Assembly (NCBI GenBank): GCA_023262245.1
Contig: JALRDC010000108.1
Span: 1-13,776 of the forward strand
Length of the DNA: 13,776 nucleotides
Reading direction: 5' to 3'
From: Flavobacteriaceae bacterium
GTDB taxonomy: Bacteria > Bacteroidota > Bacteroidia > Flavobacteriales > Flavobacteriaceae
Numbering within the stretch: the first letter of the stretch is position 1; every line of letters begins with the position of its first letter. A program made the translations under genes and the position numbers. Below are positions 5,973-13,025 of this stretch, piece after piece. The notes under the pieces are model-generated. The model searched no databases, was not told the origin of the DNA, and saw only the letters and a program-made list of their open reading frames with translations.

Positions 5973-7450
5973 CTAATCTGTCTTCTATTTTCTAGAGTAT
6001 GCCGCCTTAAGATCCGCTGACTCTCTTTGTGTACTTCTGGGTTTTTGTGCATCCTCCATAAAGTATCTGATGCCAATTTCCTTGTCTTCTCAAGATTAAC
6101 AATAGGATTGGGATAGGTTACCCCCTTTTCAAATTGATAAATTTCTTCTTCAAAAGGAGTTATTTCCCAAGGGGTATGTACCAATGCTGCCGGAAGCATC
6201 TTGAGCTCTGGAAGCCATTTTTTAGTGAAATTTCCAAAGGGATCGTGCTCTTGTCCGTTCTTTACCGGATTATAAATTCTTAAAGTATTGATTCCGGTTT
6301 CTCCAGCTTGCATTTGTAATTGTGGAAAATGAATCCCAGGTTCAAAATCTAAAAATTGTTGCGCCAAAAAGGCTGAACAAGCTTGCCAAGGTTGCCACAA
6401 TTGATGAACAAAAAATGAAACAACTAACGCTCGCATTCGAAAATTTAAATACCCTGTTTGCCTTAAGCAACGCATAGCGGCATCCACCATGGGAACCCCT
6501 GTTCGCCCTTGTTCCCAAGCCTCAATAAAATCAGTTTTTAAGGGCTTTAACAGTTGATGATAGCCTTTATTAACACTGCGGAACTCCATACTGGATTCCA
6601 TTTCAAATTTTTGAATGAAATGAGATTGCCAGCGTAGACGGGATTCAAAGGCTTTGATTCCAAAGCCCTTTTTACCTTTTGCTTTCTCTAATTCTGTACG
6701 TTGCAAAACCTCTCGCATAGAAAGGTTTCCATAAGCAATATAGGGCGAAAGTCTACTACAACTTTTTCGAGCTAAATCGGGTTTTGATATATGAGTTTGA
6801 TAATGAACATAGCGCTCCGAGAAAAAGGAATCCAGGTAGCGATAAGCATAGGTCGAACCGCCAGGCTGCACTTGGAATGGGGTCTTAGTATCCAAATTGA
6901 GCACAGAAAAACCCTCCTTGATCTTATTGATGATTTTTTTTGAAACAAAGCGCTTCTCTGTTGGAAAAGGATAAAGAGCTTGCTGCATAAAAGCGTCCCA
7001 AAGCTGAATCCAGTTTTTACGATCTTGCAATCCCCTAAACACGCCTTGTTGTCTAAACTCAGTCCATTTTAATTGTAGGTTACTGCACCACTTTAATACT
7101 TTTATATCTCGTTTATAGGTCAAGGCAATTCCTGTTTCATAGTGTGAGTATAAAGCTTCAATCTCAAAAAGTTTTTTCAACCGTTCCAGAATGGGAATCA
7201 CCTCGCCTTCTACTGCCAAAACCTCGGTATTAAAAAATTCAAGTTTTTGGTTCATGTCCTTCAAAGATTCTTTTATAAAATTTAAATGACGACTGCTGAA
7301 GTGTTTTTCAGTAATCAAAGAGTTTTCAGCTACATATAAGAGTAAAACTGCTTTGTGATTTAGGAGAGCTTCGGTTAGCGCTTGATGGTCTTGCAAACGA
7401 AGATCTCTTTTTAACCATACGATCGCTATGGAAGGAAATTTAGAATGCAT
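5969..7450 (-). CDS. Divergent photolyase/cryptochrome family flavoprotein lacking the Trp triad, 493 aa
   Basis: Member of the photolyase/cryptochrome superfamily: an N-terminal Rossmann-type antenna domain (IAIVWLKRDLRLQDH, residues 8-22) and a C-terminal FAD-binding helical domain (about 200-465). Family marks include STYAYRYLDSFF (FAD phosphate loop), LSPYIAYGNLSMREV, GRTGVPMVDAAMRCL and RIYNPVKNGQEHDP. Against E. coli CPD photolyase several key positions differ: the Glu274 position is Arg271, Asn341 is Phe337, Asn378 (faces flavin N5) is His374, Trp382 is Leu378, and no Trp occupies the Trp306 position; only the Trp359 equivalent (W355) stays. It therefore probably lacks ordinary CPD repair and uses another electron route or a signalling role. 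A basic tail follows residue 465. I chose ATG 7450 (11-base overlap with the upstream gene). An in-frame ATG at 7492 would add 14 residues not resembling the family start. Confidence 0.9.
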   Translation of the reverse strand: MHSKFPSIAIVWLKRDLRLQDHQALTEALLNHKAVLLLYVAENSLITEKHFSSRHLNFIKESLKDMNQKLEFFNTEVLAVEGEVIPILERLKKLFEIEALYSHYETGIALTYKRDIKVLKWCSNLQLKWTEFRQQGVFRGLQDRKNWIQLWDAFMQQALYPFPTEKRFVSKKIINKIKEGFSVLNLDTKTPFQVQPGGSTYAYRYLDSFFSERYVHYQTHISKPDLARKSCSRLSPYIAYGNLSMREVLQRTELEKAKGKKGFGIKAFESRLRWQSHFIQKFEMESSMEFRSVNKGYHQLLKPLKTDFIEAWEQGRTGVPMVDAAMRCLRQTGYLNFRMRALVVSFFVHQLWQPWQACSAFLAQQFLDFEPGIHFPQLQMQAGETGINTLRIYNPVKNGQEHDPFGNFTKKWLPELKMLPAALVHTPWEITPFEEEIYQFEKGVTYPNPIVNLEKTRKLASDTLWRMHKNPEVHKESQRILRRHTLENRRQIR

Positions 7451-8972
7451 CTGGTTGTGATAATATTTTACCAGCACGAGTCTTGATTGCACTTAATTCT
7501 TCGCCTGGAATCTTTTCTAACAAGCGCAACATCATGGCCATACGATTATTTTTGGCGAAATGTTCTTTTTTATCGTCTAAAAAATTCCAATACAGACTAT
7601 TAAATGGACAAGCATCTGCGCCCAATCGTTTTTTCTTGTCATAGGTACAACCTTCACAATAATTACCCATTTTATTGATATAAGCAGCAGCAGAAACATA
7701 GGGTTTTGTAGCAACAATACCTCCGTCAGCCCATTGACTCATCCCTCTGGTATTTGGAAGCTGAACCCATTCTACTGCATCAGCATATACCCCTAGAAAC
7801 CAAGCATCAACCTCGTCAGGATGAACTTGAGCTAATAAGGCAAAATTTCCAAGGATCATAAGCCGTTGGATGTGATGCGCATAAGCATGGTCTAAAGAAT
7901 TGCAAACACTTTGTTTCAGACAATTCATCTTTGTTTTTCCGGTCCAATAGAAATCAGGGAGTTTGTTAAAATTTTTTAATGTGTTTTTTTTCTTGTAATG
8001 TGGCATTTGAGTCCAGTAAATTCCTCTCATATATTCCCTCCATCCTACAATTTGCCTCACAAAACCTTCGACTTGAGAAAGAGCAATTATTGCTGTATTC
8101 TTTCTATAATATGCAATGACTTTTTCTACAACCTCCAGCGGGCTAATCATTTTTGTGTTCAAACCAAAAGAAAGACGGGAATGAAATAAATTAAGTTCCT
8201 CTGTATGCATCGCATCTTGATAATCACCGAAATGAATGAGTAACTTTTCACAAAAATAGTCAAGTTGTTTAAGTGCAGCTACTCGACTGAGCGGATAGAT
8301 AAAATTTTCTGGATCAAAAGAACCAATGCTTACTACTTTCTGGTCTTTAAATAATCTGTATAAATCTGTAAGGGTTTTCTTTTCAGGGTAAAAGACTTCC
8401 GGTATTTCGGGACTTCCCTTCCACTTTTTCCTATTATTTTTATCAAAATTCCATTGTCCACCTTCGGGTTGTTCACCGTGCATAAGCAGGTTAAACTTTT
8501 TGCGCATTTTACGATAGAAGAATTCTAAAACATATTGTTTCTTGCCTGTAAAATACTCCTGGAGTTCCTCTTGAGAGGCCATAAAATGATCGCTGTCCAC
8601 TTCAGTAGTTGGAATCGAAAGTGAGGAACAGAATTCTTTGAGTTGATGTGAAAGACGATATTCATCTGGACTTTGATACTCGAAAGAATTTACCTCATAT
8701 TGTTGTATAATTTTCCTAAGATTGCTCACTAAGTCCTGACTGTTTTCTGGAGCGTCTAGCTTTAAATAATAAGTTTGATGGCCATGAGCCTCCAAAACTT
8801 GATTAAAATGACGCATTGCTCCAAAAAATGCAATTAATTTTTGAATGTGGTGGGGAGCGTAGTCTGTTTCCTGACGCATTTCCATCTGAACATATAGCAC
8901 CCCTTTTTCAATACTGTTAAACCAAGGGTGGTTTTCATTTAATTGATCCCCTAAAACTAAACGAAGTTTCAT
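7440..8972 (-). CDS. Iron-sulfur bacterial cryptochrome/(6-4) photolyase (FeS-BCP, DPRP family), 510 aa
   Basis: Photolyase-related protein of the FeS-BCP group, whose studied members (Agrobacterium PhrB, Rhodobacter CryB) bind FAD, a DMRL antenna and a 4Fe-4S cluster; PhrB repairs (6-4) photoproducts in DNA. The start KLRLVLGDQLNENHPWF is characteristic. Four Cys fit the cluster ligands: C351, C439, C442 and C455, in MNCLKQ and YCEGCTYDKKKRLGADACPF, one residue away from the PhrB numbering. The adjacent His pair in YAHHIQRLM (H366, H367) matches the catalytic His pair of PhrB. NTRGMSQWADGG and FNSLYW are also typical. Full length for the family. The ATG overlaps the DASH stop by 4 bases, and the stop overlaps the start of the next photolyase gene. 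(6-4) repair is inferred from homology. Confidence 0.95.
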   Translation of the reverse strand: MKLRLVLGDQLNENHPWFNSIEKGVLYVQMEMRQETDYAPHHIQKLIAFFGAMRHFNQVLEAHGHQTYYLKLDAPENSQDLVSNLRKIIQQYEVNSFEYQSPDEYRLSHQLKEFCSSLSIPTTEVDSDHFMASQEELQEYFTGKKQYVLEFFYRKMRKKFNLLMHGEQPEGGQWNFDKNNRKKWKGSPEIPEVFYPEKKTLTDLYRLFKDQKVVSIGSFDPENFIYPLSRVAALKQLDYFCEKLLIHFGDYQDAMHTEELNLFHSRLSFGLNTKMISPLEVVEKVIAYYRKNTAIIALSQVEGFVRQIVGWREYMRGIYWTQMPHYKKKNTLKNFNKLPDFYWTGKTKMNCLKQSVCNSLDHAYAHHIQRLMILGNFALLAQVHPDEVDAWFLGVYADAVEWVQLPNTRGMSQWADGGIVATKPYVSAAAYINKMGNYCEGCTYDKKKRLGADACPFNSLYWNFLDDKKEHFAKNNRMAMMLRLLEKIPGEELSAIKTRAGKILSQPDAF

Positions 8973-10282
8973 TCGAAGAGCGATTTTTGGTTCCAGAGGC
9001 GTTGAAATTTACCGCCTTCATCATAACGTTCTGCTTGTCCACGAACATTGAATTTCCGATCTCTGGGATCGTTGCCAACCCCTGAGACATACATCCAGTT
9101 TCCATAATTGCTATGAACATCGTAATCAATAAGCATTGCTTCAAAATAGGCAGCCCCCATCCTCCAATCCATCAGCATGTCTTTAGCAAAATAGGAGGCT
9201 ACATTTTGTCTTCCTCTATTACTCATCCACCCTGTCTTTTTGAGCTCTATCATATTGGCATTAACAAATGGCTCTGATGTCTCACCTTGAATCCATTGTT
9301 TAAAAAAGCTTGCGTTGGTATGCCACTTGTAATTTTTTCCTAAGATGCCTTCTAGTTTAAAAATTTGATCGCCATGTTTCAGTGAAATAAACTTAAAATA
9401 ATCCCTCCATAACAATTCAAAAATCATCCAATAGGTAGACTGATTCTTTTTTATTTCTTTTTCATATGCTCTAACCTGCCAATATACTTCCCTAGCAGAT
9501 AACGAACCGTTTGCTAACCACGCGGAAAATTTGGAGCTATAATCGCTTCCCAACAAACCGTTTCGGGTTTGTTTGTAAAAAGAAAGTTTTTTTGTTTTCC
9601 AAAAGTATTGATCGATACGCTTTTTTCCAGCCTTACTACCTCCTTTAAAGGGGAATGCGGAGTTTGGGTGGATTTGATACATTTCAAAACCGAGATCCTC
9701 AAGGGTGGGGAGATCAGGAGCTACCTCCAAAAGGTTCTCCTGATCAAAAATCTTTGGTTCTCCAAGACAGCTTCTCACTTGACTCATTTTCTCACACTGC
9801 TTCCGAAAAACAGTAAATACCTCAGGTATATTCTCCAAGGTAATAGGCACCTCTTCGGGATGATATAAAAATTGATCGTAATAAGTATGAACTTGGACTT
9901 GATTATTGAGTTGCTTCTCAACCGCCAAAGCTGTTTCGCGTTCCTCTTGCATCCATTCTTTTTGATAATACAAATCGGTGATTTCAAGTTGATCAATCCA
10001 TTGAGGTAAACTCACCTCCGGCGCCTTCATTTCAACAATCAAACTTATGTTTTTTGATTTAAGGCTTGCTTTAAGCTCGCTCAACGTTTCTAATAGAAAT
10101 CGTGTTCTGAAAACTTCGGTTTTTTTAAAACCCCAAGGGGTTTCCCGATAATTTTTTGGATCAATGCTAAAGTAAACAACTAGTTTTTGAAAATTCTTTG
10201 AAACCTCATTGAAACCATAATGGTCCGTGTAGCGTAAGTCATTACGAAGCCATATTAAAGCTTTTTTTGTTCTGTCTTGCAT
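8969..10282 (-). CDS. DASH-type cryptochrome/photolyase, 437 aa
   Basis: Cryptochrome of the DASH group: binds FAD plus a folate antenna, and known members repair CPDs mainly in single-stranded or looped DNA, some with signalling roles. Seen: ALIWLRNDLRYTDH at the start, the PFKGGSKAG loop (211-219), FELLWRDYF (E289, W292), the DASH hallmark GWMSNRGRQNVASYF (351-365) and DYDVHSNYGNWMYVSGVGN (387-404). N392 is the residue facing flavin N5. The electron-transfer Trps are all present: W320, W373 and W396. The C-terminus is short, without the long tail of plant CRY3. The chosen ATG at 10282 starts right before the conserved first strand and overlaps the upstream DUF2256 gene by 28 bases. The stop forms an ATGA overlap with the FeS-BCP gene. 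All core residues are intact, so it is probably active. Confidence 0.95.
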   Translation of the reverse strand: MQDRTKKALIWLRNDLRYTDHYGFNEVSKNFQKLVVYFSIDPKNYRETPWGFKKTEVFRTRFLLETLSELKASLKSKNISLIVEMKAPEVSLPQWIDQLEITDLYYQKEWMQEERETALAVEKQLNNQVQVHTYYDQFLYHPEEVPITLENIPEVFTVFRKQCEKMSQVRSCLGEPKIFDQENLLEVAPDLPTLEDLGFEMYQIHPNSAFPFKGGSKAGKKRIDQYFWKTKKLSFYKQTRNGLLGSDYSSKFSAWLANGSLSAREVYWQVRAYEKEIKKNQSTYWMIFELLWRDYFKFISLKHGDQIFKLEGILGKNYKWHTNASFFKQWIQGETSEPFVNANMIELKKTGWMSNRGRQNVASYFAKDMLMDWRMGAAYFEAMLIDYDVHSNYGNWMYVSGVGNDPRDRKFNVRGQAERYDEGGKFQRLWNQKSLFE

Positions 10283-10401
10283 TTTTTACTACAGTATTTA
10301 ACCTCTTCCCAATCGCGCTCCCACTTTTTCCTCCAGGTAAATGGTCGTTCACATACCACACATTTTTTTTGAGGCAAGTTTTTTTTTAAAACGCGCTTCA
10401 T
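10255..10401 (-). CDS. DUF2256 zinc-ribbon-like small protein, 48 aa
   Basis: Very short gene: ATG at 10401, TAA at 10257-10255, 48 residues, clearly a real protein by family match. It starts MKRVLKKNLPQKKCVVCERP, then FTWRKKWERDW, then VKYCSKKCKTEQ, the DUF2256 pattern. Four Cys (C14, C17, C37, C41) are spaced CX2C-X19-CX3C and should bind one zinc ion. Half of the remaining residues are Lys, Arg or aromatic, so nucleic-acid or protein contact is likely. DUF2256 genes are, as far as I recall, often beside photolyase genes. Here it bridges two of them: its ATG overlaps the CPD photolyase stop by 4 bases (ATGA) and its end overlaps the DASH start by 28 bases. No biochemical function is known. 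Confidence 0.88.
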   Translation of the reverse strand: MKRVLKKNLPQKKCVVCERPFTWRKKWERDWEEVKYCSKKCKTEQKKL

Positions 10402-11702
10402 ACTGCGTTTAATGCTGCTTTATAGGTGTCTAAGCAACGTTCTCTAGCCATTTTATGATCTACTATAGGTTCAGGATAGTCTATTTCTTGAAAATTAGGC
10501 ACCCATTTTTTAATATATCGGAATTCTTTATCGAATTTTTTTATTTGCTCCATTGGATTAAAGATTCTAAAATAAGGAGCAGCATCTACGCCACACCCAG
10601 CAACCCACTGCCAGTTACCTACATTACTAGACATTTCATAATCCAAAAGTTTCTCAGCAAAATAAGCCTCTCCCCATCTCCAATCAATTAATAAATGCTT
10701 GCATAAAAAGCTACCGACCAACATTCTTACTCGGTTGTGCATAAATCCCGTTTCATTCAGTTCTCGCATTCCAGCATCAACTAGAGGATAGCCTGTTTCC
10801 CCAGCACACCATTTTTTAAAATCACTTTCATCATTACGCCATTCGATACGATCATATTGTGGCTTAAAACTATCCTTTATGGTATGGGGGAAATGCCATA
10901 ATATTTGCATGAAAAATTCCCTCCAAATCAATTCCTTTAAAAAGGTTGGATTGGATCGGGCTGCTGCCTTAAGAACTGCTTTTCTTACACTTATTGTTCC
11001 AAAACGAAGCGCTGTTCCGATACGAGAAGTTTTATCCAAATAGGGAAAGTTTCTTGTTGCTTCGTATTCATCAATTAAGGTATCATTGAAGACATGCTTT
11101 GGCTGGGGAACCAAACTTTCAGAAAAACCTAATTCAGAAAGACTACTGGTGGGGAGGTTGTTCTCATTATAACAACGATCTATTAATTCTTCCGAAGGAA
11201 AAAGTTTTACAGTTAGGGATTCAAAATGACTCAGCCACTTCCTGGAATATGGAGTATACACTTTATATGGGGTTCCATCCTCTTTAACTACTTCATCCTT
11301 TTCAAAAATGACTTGGTCTTTATATTGTTCAAAACCGATGCCTTTTTCTTTAAGTAAATTTTTTATTTCCTGGTCTCTTTGTAAAGCATAGGGCTCGTAA
11401 TCTTCATTACAAACCACTTTTTCAATGGGCCACTGATTTAAAAGTTTTTCTAAAACAGCCTTAGGGGTGCCATGATATCTTCCAACAATACATCTGTTCC
11501 TCTTCATAGCAATATCAATGGCACCTAAGGCCGATAGAATGAATTCTATTCGTGCGTCTCGTTTTGGAAGCTTTTCCAAAATATTTGAATCAAAAATAAA
11601 AATTGGAATGACTTTGTTTTTTCCGCTCAACGCTTTGTAGAGTCCATGATTGTCCTCAATTCTTAAATCGCGTCGAAACCAAAACAAAGTGTATTTTTCC
11701 AA
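10398..11702 (-). CDS. phrB: Class I CPD deoxyribodipyrimidine photolyase, 434 aa
   Basis: Light-driven repair of cyclobutane pyrimidine dimers in DNA using reduced FAD. The N-terminal antenna domain starts TLFWFRRDLRIEDNHGLYKA. The FAD domain shows SRIGTALRFGTISVR (226-240), ELIWREFFMQILWHFP (E257 and W260 for dimer contact), TGYPLVDAGMREL, GFMHNRVRM (N323), WRWGEAYF and LLDYEMSSNVGNWQWVAG. The equivalents of E. coli W382, W359 and W306 are W364, W341 and W288, and N360 matches N378, so the repair and photoreduction machinery looks complete. At 434 residues it is shorter than E. coli PhrB (472) but normal for the class. The antenna cofactor type cannot be told from reading. It lies 5 bases after the SDR gene, and its stop overlaps the DUF2256 start (ATGA). 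Confidence 0.96.
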   Translation of the reverse strand: MEKYTLFWFRRDLRIEDNHGLYKALSGKNKVIPIFIFDSNILEKLPKRDARIEFILSALGAIDIAMKRNRCIVGRYHGTPKAVLEKLLNQWPIEKVVCNEDYEPYALQRDQEIKNLLKEKGIGFEQYKDQVIFEKDEVVKEDGTPYKVYTPYSRKWLSHFESLTVKLFPSEELIDRCYNENNLPTSSLSELGFSESLVPQPKHVFNDTLIDEYEATRNFPYLDKTSRIGTALRFGTISVRKAVLKAAARSNPTFLKELIWREFFMQILWHFPHTIKDSFKPQYDRIEWRNDESDFKKWCAGETGYPLVDAGMRELNETGFMHNRVRMLVGSFLCKHLLIDWRWGEAYFAEKLLDYEMSSNVGNWQWVAGCGVDAAPYFRIFNPMEQIKKFDKEFRYIKKWVPNFQEIDYPEPIVDHKMARERCLDTYKAALNAV

Positions 11703-11707
11703 CTTTT

Positions 11708-12409
11708 CTAGGTTTTTAAATTTCCAATTCCTCCGTCAAGCTGCAAGACTCTTCCAGTCATCCAGCTACTTTCTTCACCAAGTAAAAAAATTGCAGCTTG
11801 TGCAATTTCCTTGGCGCTACCTATTCTACCCAAAGGGTGGCGTTCATTCGCTTTTTCTTTTTTTGCATCGTTATTCAAAAATTTTGATGCAAGGGGTGTA
11901 TCAACCAATGAAGGAGCAATGGCGTTGACCCTAATCTTAGGTGCAAATTCTGCAGCCAAAGAACGGGTAAGCCCTTCTATAGCACCTTTTGAAGCTGCGA
12001 CAGAACTGTGAAAAGGCATTCCTGTTTGAACGGCCACAGTACTAAAAAAAACGACTGATGCATTACCGCTGGCACTTAAATGACCCAATACAGTTTTTAA
12101 AGAATTTATCGCTCCTATTACGTTAATTTGAAAATCTTTTTCAAAAGCTTCGGCTGATAATCCTTTAAAGGGTCGGAGGTTGATACTTCCAGGACAATAA
12201 ACAAATCCATCCAGTTGCTCTGGCAGCAATGAAGTATCTAAACTTTCGTTAGTAGCGTCAAACGGTAAGTGATTTATGTCTAGACCACTGAGGTTTTCAT
12301 TTGACCTACTTGCTATAAAAACTGTGTTCTCTGTCGAAAGAAGCTCTGCTAGAGCTAAACCGATACCCGAACTACCACCTATAATCAGTATGTTCTTATT
12401 TTTTATCAT
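11708..12409 (-). CDS. SDR-fold protein without the catalytic Tyr, 233 aa
   Basis: Short-chain dehydrogenase/reductase fold, normally an NAD(P)-dependent oxidoreductase, cytoplasmic. Seen: cofactor glycine motif GGSSGIG (residues 11-17), an acidic/nucleotide strand ending LPFDA (47-51), INVIGA (N96), FFSTVAVQTG (S123), SKGAIEGLTRSLAAEF (K141) and RVNAIAPSLVDTPLA. The usual YxxxK reads VAASK: the catalytic Tyr is Val137 (codon 12001-11999, GTC), while Lys141 and Ser123 remain. The usual NNAG motif is also changed (YCPG, 71-74). So nucleotide binding is likely but ordinary ketone/alcohol chemistry is doubtful. I recall relatives beside photolyase genes in other bacteria with the same change, which would make it a group trait. 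ATGA overlap with the SRPBCC gene upstream; 5 bases to the CPD photolyase. Confidence 0.88.
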   Translation of the reverse strand: MIKNKNILIIGGSSGIGLALAELLSTENTVFIASRSNENLSGLDINHLPFDATNESLDTSLLPEQLDGFVYCPGSINLRPFKGLSAEAFEKDFQINVIGAINSLKTVLGHLSASGNASVVFFSTVAVQTGMPFHSSVAASKGAIEGLTRSLAAEFAPKIRVNAIAPSLVDTPLASKFLNNDAKKEKANERHPLGRIGSAKEIAQAAIFLLGEESSWMTGRVLQLDGGIGNLKT

Positions 12410-12873
12410 GAGGGATAGGGTCCAAATAATTCTACTAATGCTTTTTTTCTATAATCAAATATTTCCTTGAGTTTCGGAGCAACAAGAAATGGGTGAACCA
12501 TTCTTCCTAAGATTCCTAATGGAATTTTGTAATCAACAATATCTATCATTTCTACGCCCTTAGTTATTGGCTTTATGAAATGCTTGTGGTGCCAAAGGGC
12601 GTAAGGACCAAAGCGCTGCTCATCTACAAAATATTCTCCTTCCTTTACATGGGTGATTTCTGTAACCCAACTGGTGGGAATTCCTAAAATTGGGGTCACT
12701 ATATATTGTATAATTTGACCTGCATACATCTGATCGGAAGTCCCACTAACAATTTTAAAGCCCATATAATCTGGGGTAATGCGTTTTAAATTTTTGGGGT
12801 CAGACAAAAAATCCCAGGCCTCATTCTGAGAAATAGGTAGGTTTTGGATCGTCTTTAAACGATAAATTTTCAT
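12406..12873 (-). CDS. SRPBCC (START-like) ligand-binding family protein, 155 aa
   Basis: Single SRPBCC/Bet v1-like domain, a helix-grip fold with a deep hydrophobic cavity. Seen: the starting strand KIYRLKTIQNLPIS, AWDFLSDPKNLKRITPDYMGF (residues 19-39), ILGIPTSWVTEITHV, DEQRFGPYALWHHKHFIKP (84-102), MIDIVDYKIPLGILGRMVHPF and the long C-terminal helix KLKEIFDYRKKALVELF. No signal peptide, so cytoplasmic. The same domain type (ligand-binding SRPBCC, COG4276-like) is often near photolyase and SDR genes, from memory. The bound ligand is unknown; a flavin, pterin, lipid or isoprenoid would all be guesses. It is the first gene of the photolyase operon, close behind the predicted promoter and the inverted repeat, and its stop overlaps the SDR start (ATGA). 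Confidence 0.85.
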   Translation of the reverse strand: MKIYRLKTIQNLPISQNEAWDFLSDPKNLKRITPDYMGFKIVSGTSDQMYAGQIIQYIVTPILGIPTSWVTEITHVKEGEYFVDEQRFGPYALWHHKHFIKPITKGVEMIDIVDYKIPLGILGRMVHPFLVAPKLKEIFDYRKKALVELFGPYPS

Positions 12874-12886
12874 AGCCTGTTTTTTG

Positions 12887-12894
12887 CAAACCTA
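12887..12894 (-). promoter_or_regulatory. Candidate -7 promoter element of the photolyase operon
   Basis: TAGGTTTG on the minus strand is a full match to TAnnTTTG. Transcription would start about 7 bases downstream, leaving only 6-8 bases of leader before the ATG at 12873. No TTG lies at the usual -33 distance; instead that region is the inverted repeat at 12900-12929. A weak -33 paired with a dyad is what one expects of an activator-dependent promoter, but this is inference. Confidence 0.4.
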
Positions 12895-12899
12895 CAAAA

Positions 12900-12929
12900 T
12901 GTTTAACTATTTTATATTATTATTAAACA
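12900..12929. promoter_or_regulatory. Inverted repeat TGTTTAA-N16-TTAAACA, possible operator of the photolyase operon
   Basis: Perfect 7-base arms at 12900-12906 and 12923-12929, separated by 16 very AT-rich bases. It lies 27-56 bases upstream of the first gene of the operon and about 100 bases upstream of the divergent DUF2911 start. Position just upstream of the TAGGTTTG element fits an operator or activator site. Light-responsive photolyase genes in other bacteria are controlled by B12-dependent MerR regulators (LitR/CarH) binding dyads, but that link is only a hypothesis here; no regulator gene is in the window. Confidence 0.4.
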
Positions 12930-12997
12930 AAAATTGATTTGCTAGTTATCAACATCCTTGTAAGTAGCATATAATTTCCTATGAGAAATGAAAATTA

Positions 12998-13005
12998 TAT
13001 ATTTG
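12998..13005 (+). promoter_or_regulatory. Candidate -7 element for the DUF2911 gene
   Basis: TATATTTG is a full match to TAnnTTTG and lies 20 bases before the chosen ATG at 13026, giving a predicted leader of about 14 bases. It lies inside the extension that an upstream in-frame ATG (12981) would add, which supports the later start. No convincing TTG at -33 was seen. Confidence 0.4.
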
Positions 13006-13025
13006 AAAAAACAAAAAATCAAACA

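Noticed and set aside
7451..7492. Upstream in-frame start for the divergent photolyase
   Set aside because: Would add 14 residues that do not match photolyase N-termini and lengthen the overlap with the FeS-BCP gene to 53 bases; ATG at 7450 is preferred.
8935..9144. Second minus-strand frame across the DASH/FeS-BCP junction
   Set aside because: Out of frame with both strongly conserved proteins, which meet by an ATGA overlap here.
9569..9868. Open frame on the plus strand inside the DASH cryptochrome gene
   Set aside because: Lies within a conserved catalytic gene; the translation resembles no family I recognise and no promoter-like element precedes it.
11811..12011. Open frame on the plus strand inside the SDR gene
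   Set aside because: Antisense shadow of the conserved KGAIEGLTRSLAAEF and NAIAPS segments of the SDR protein.
12981..13025. Upstream in-frame ATG for the DUF2911 protein
   Set aside because: Adds 15 polar and charged residues ahead of a normal signal peptide, and the TATATTTG promoter candidate lies within this stretch.
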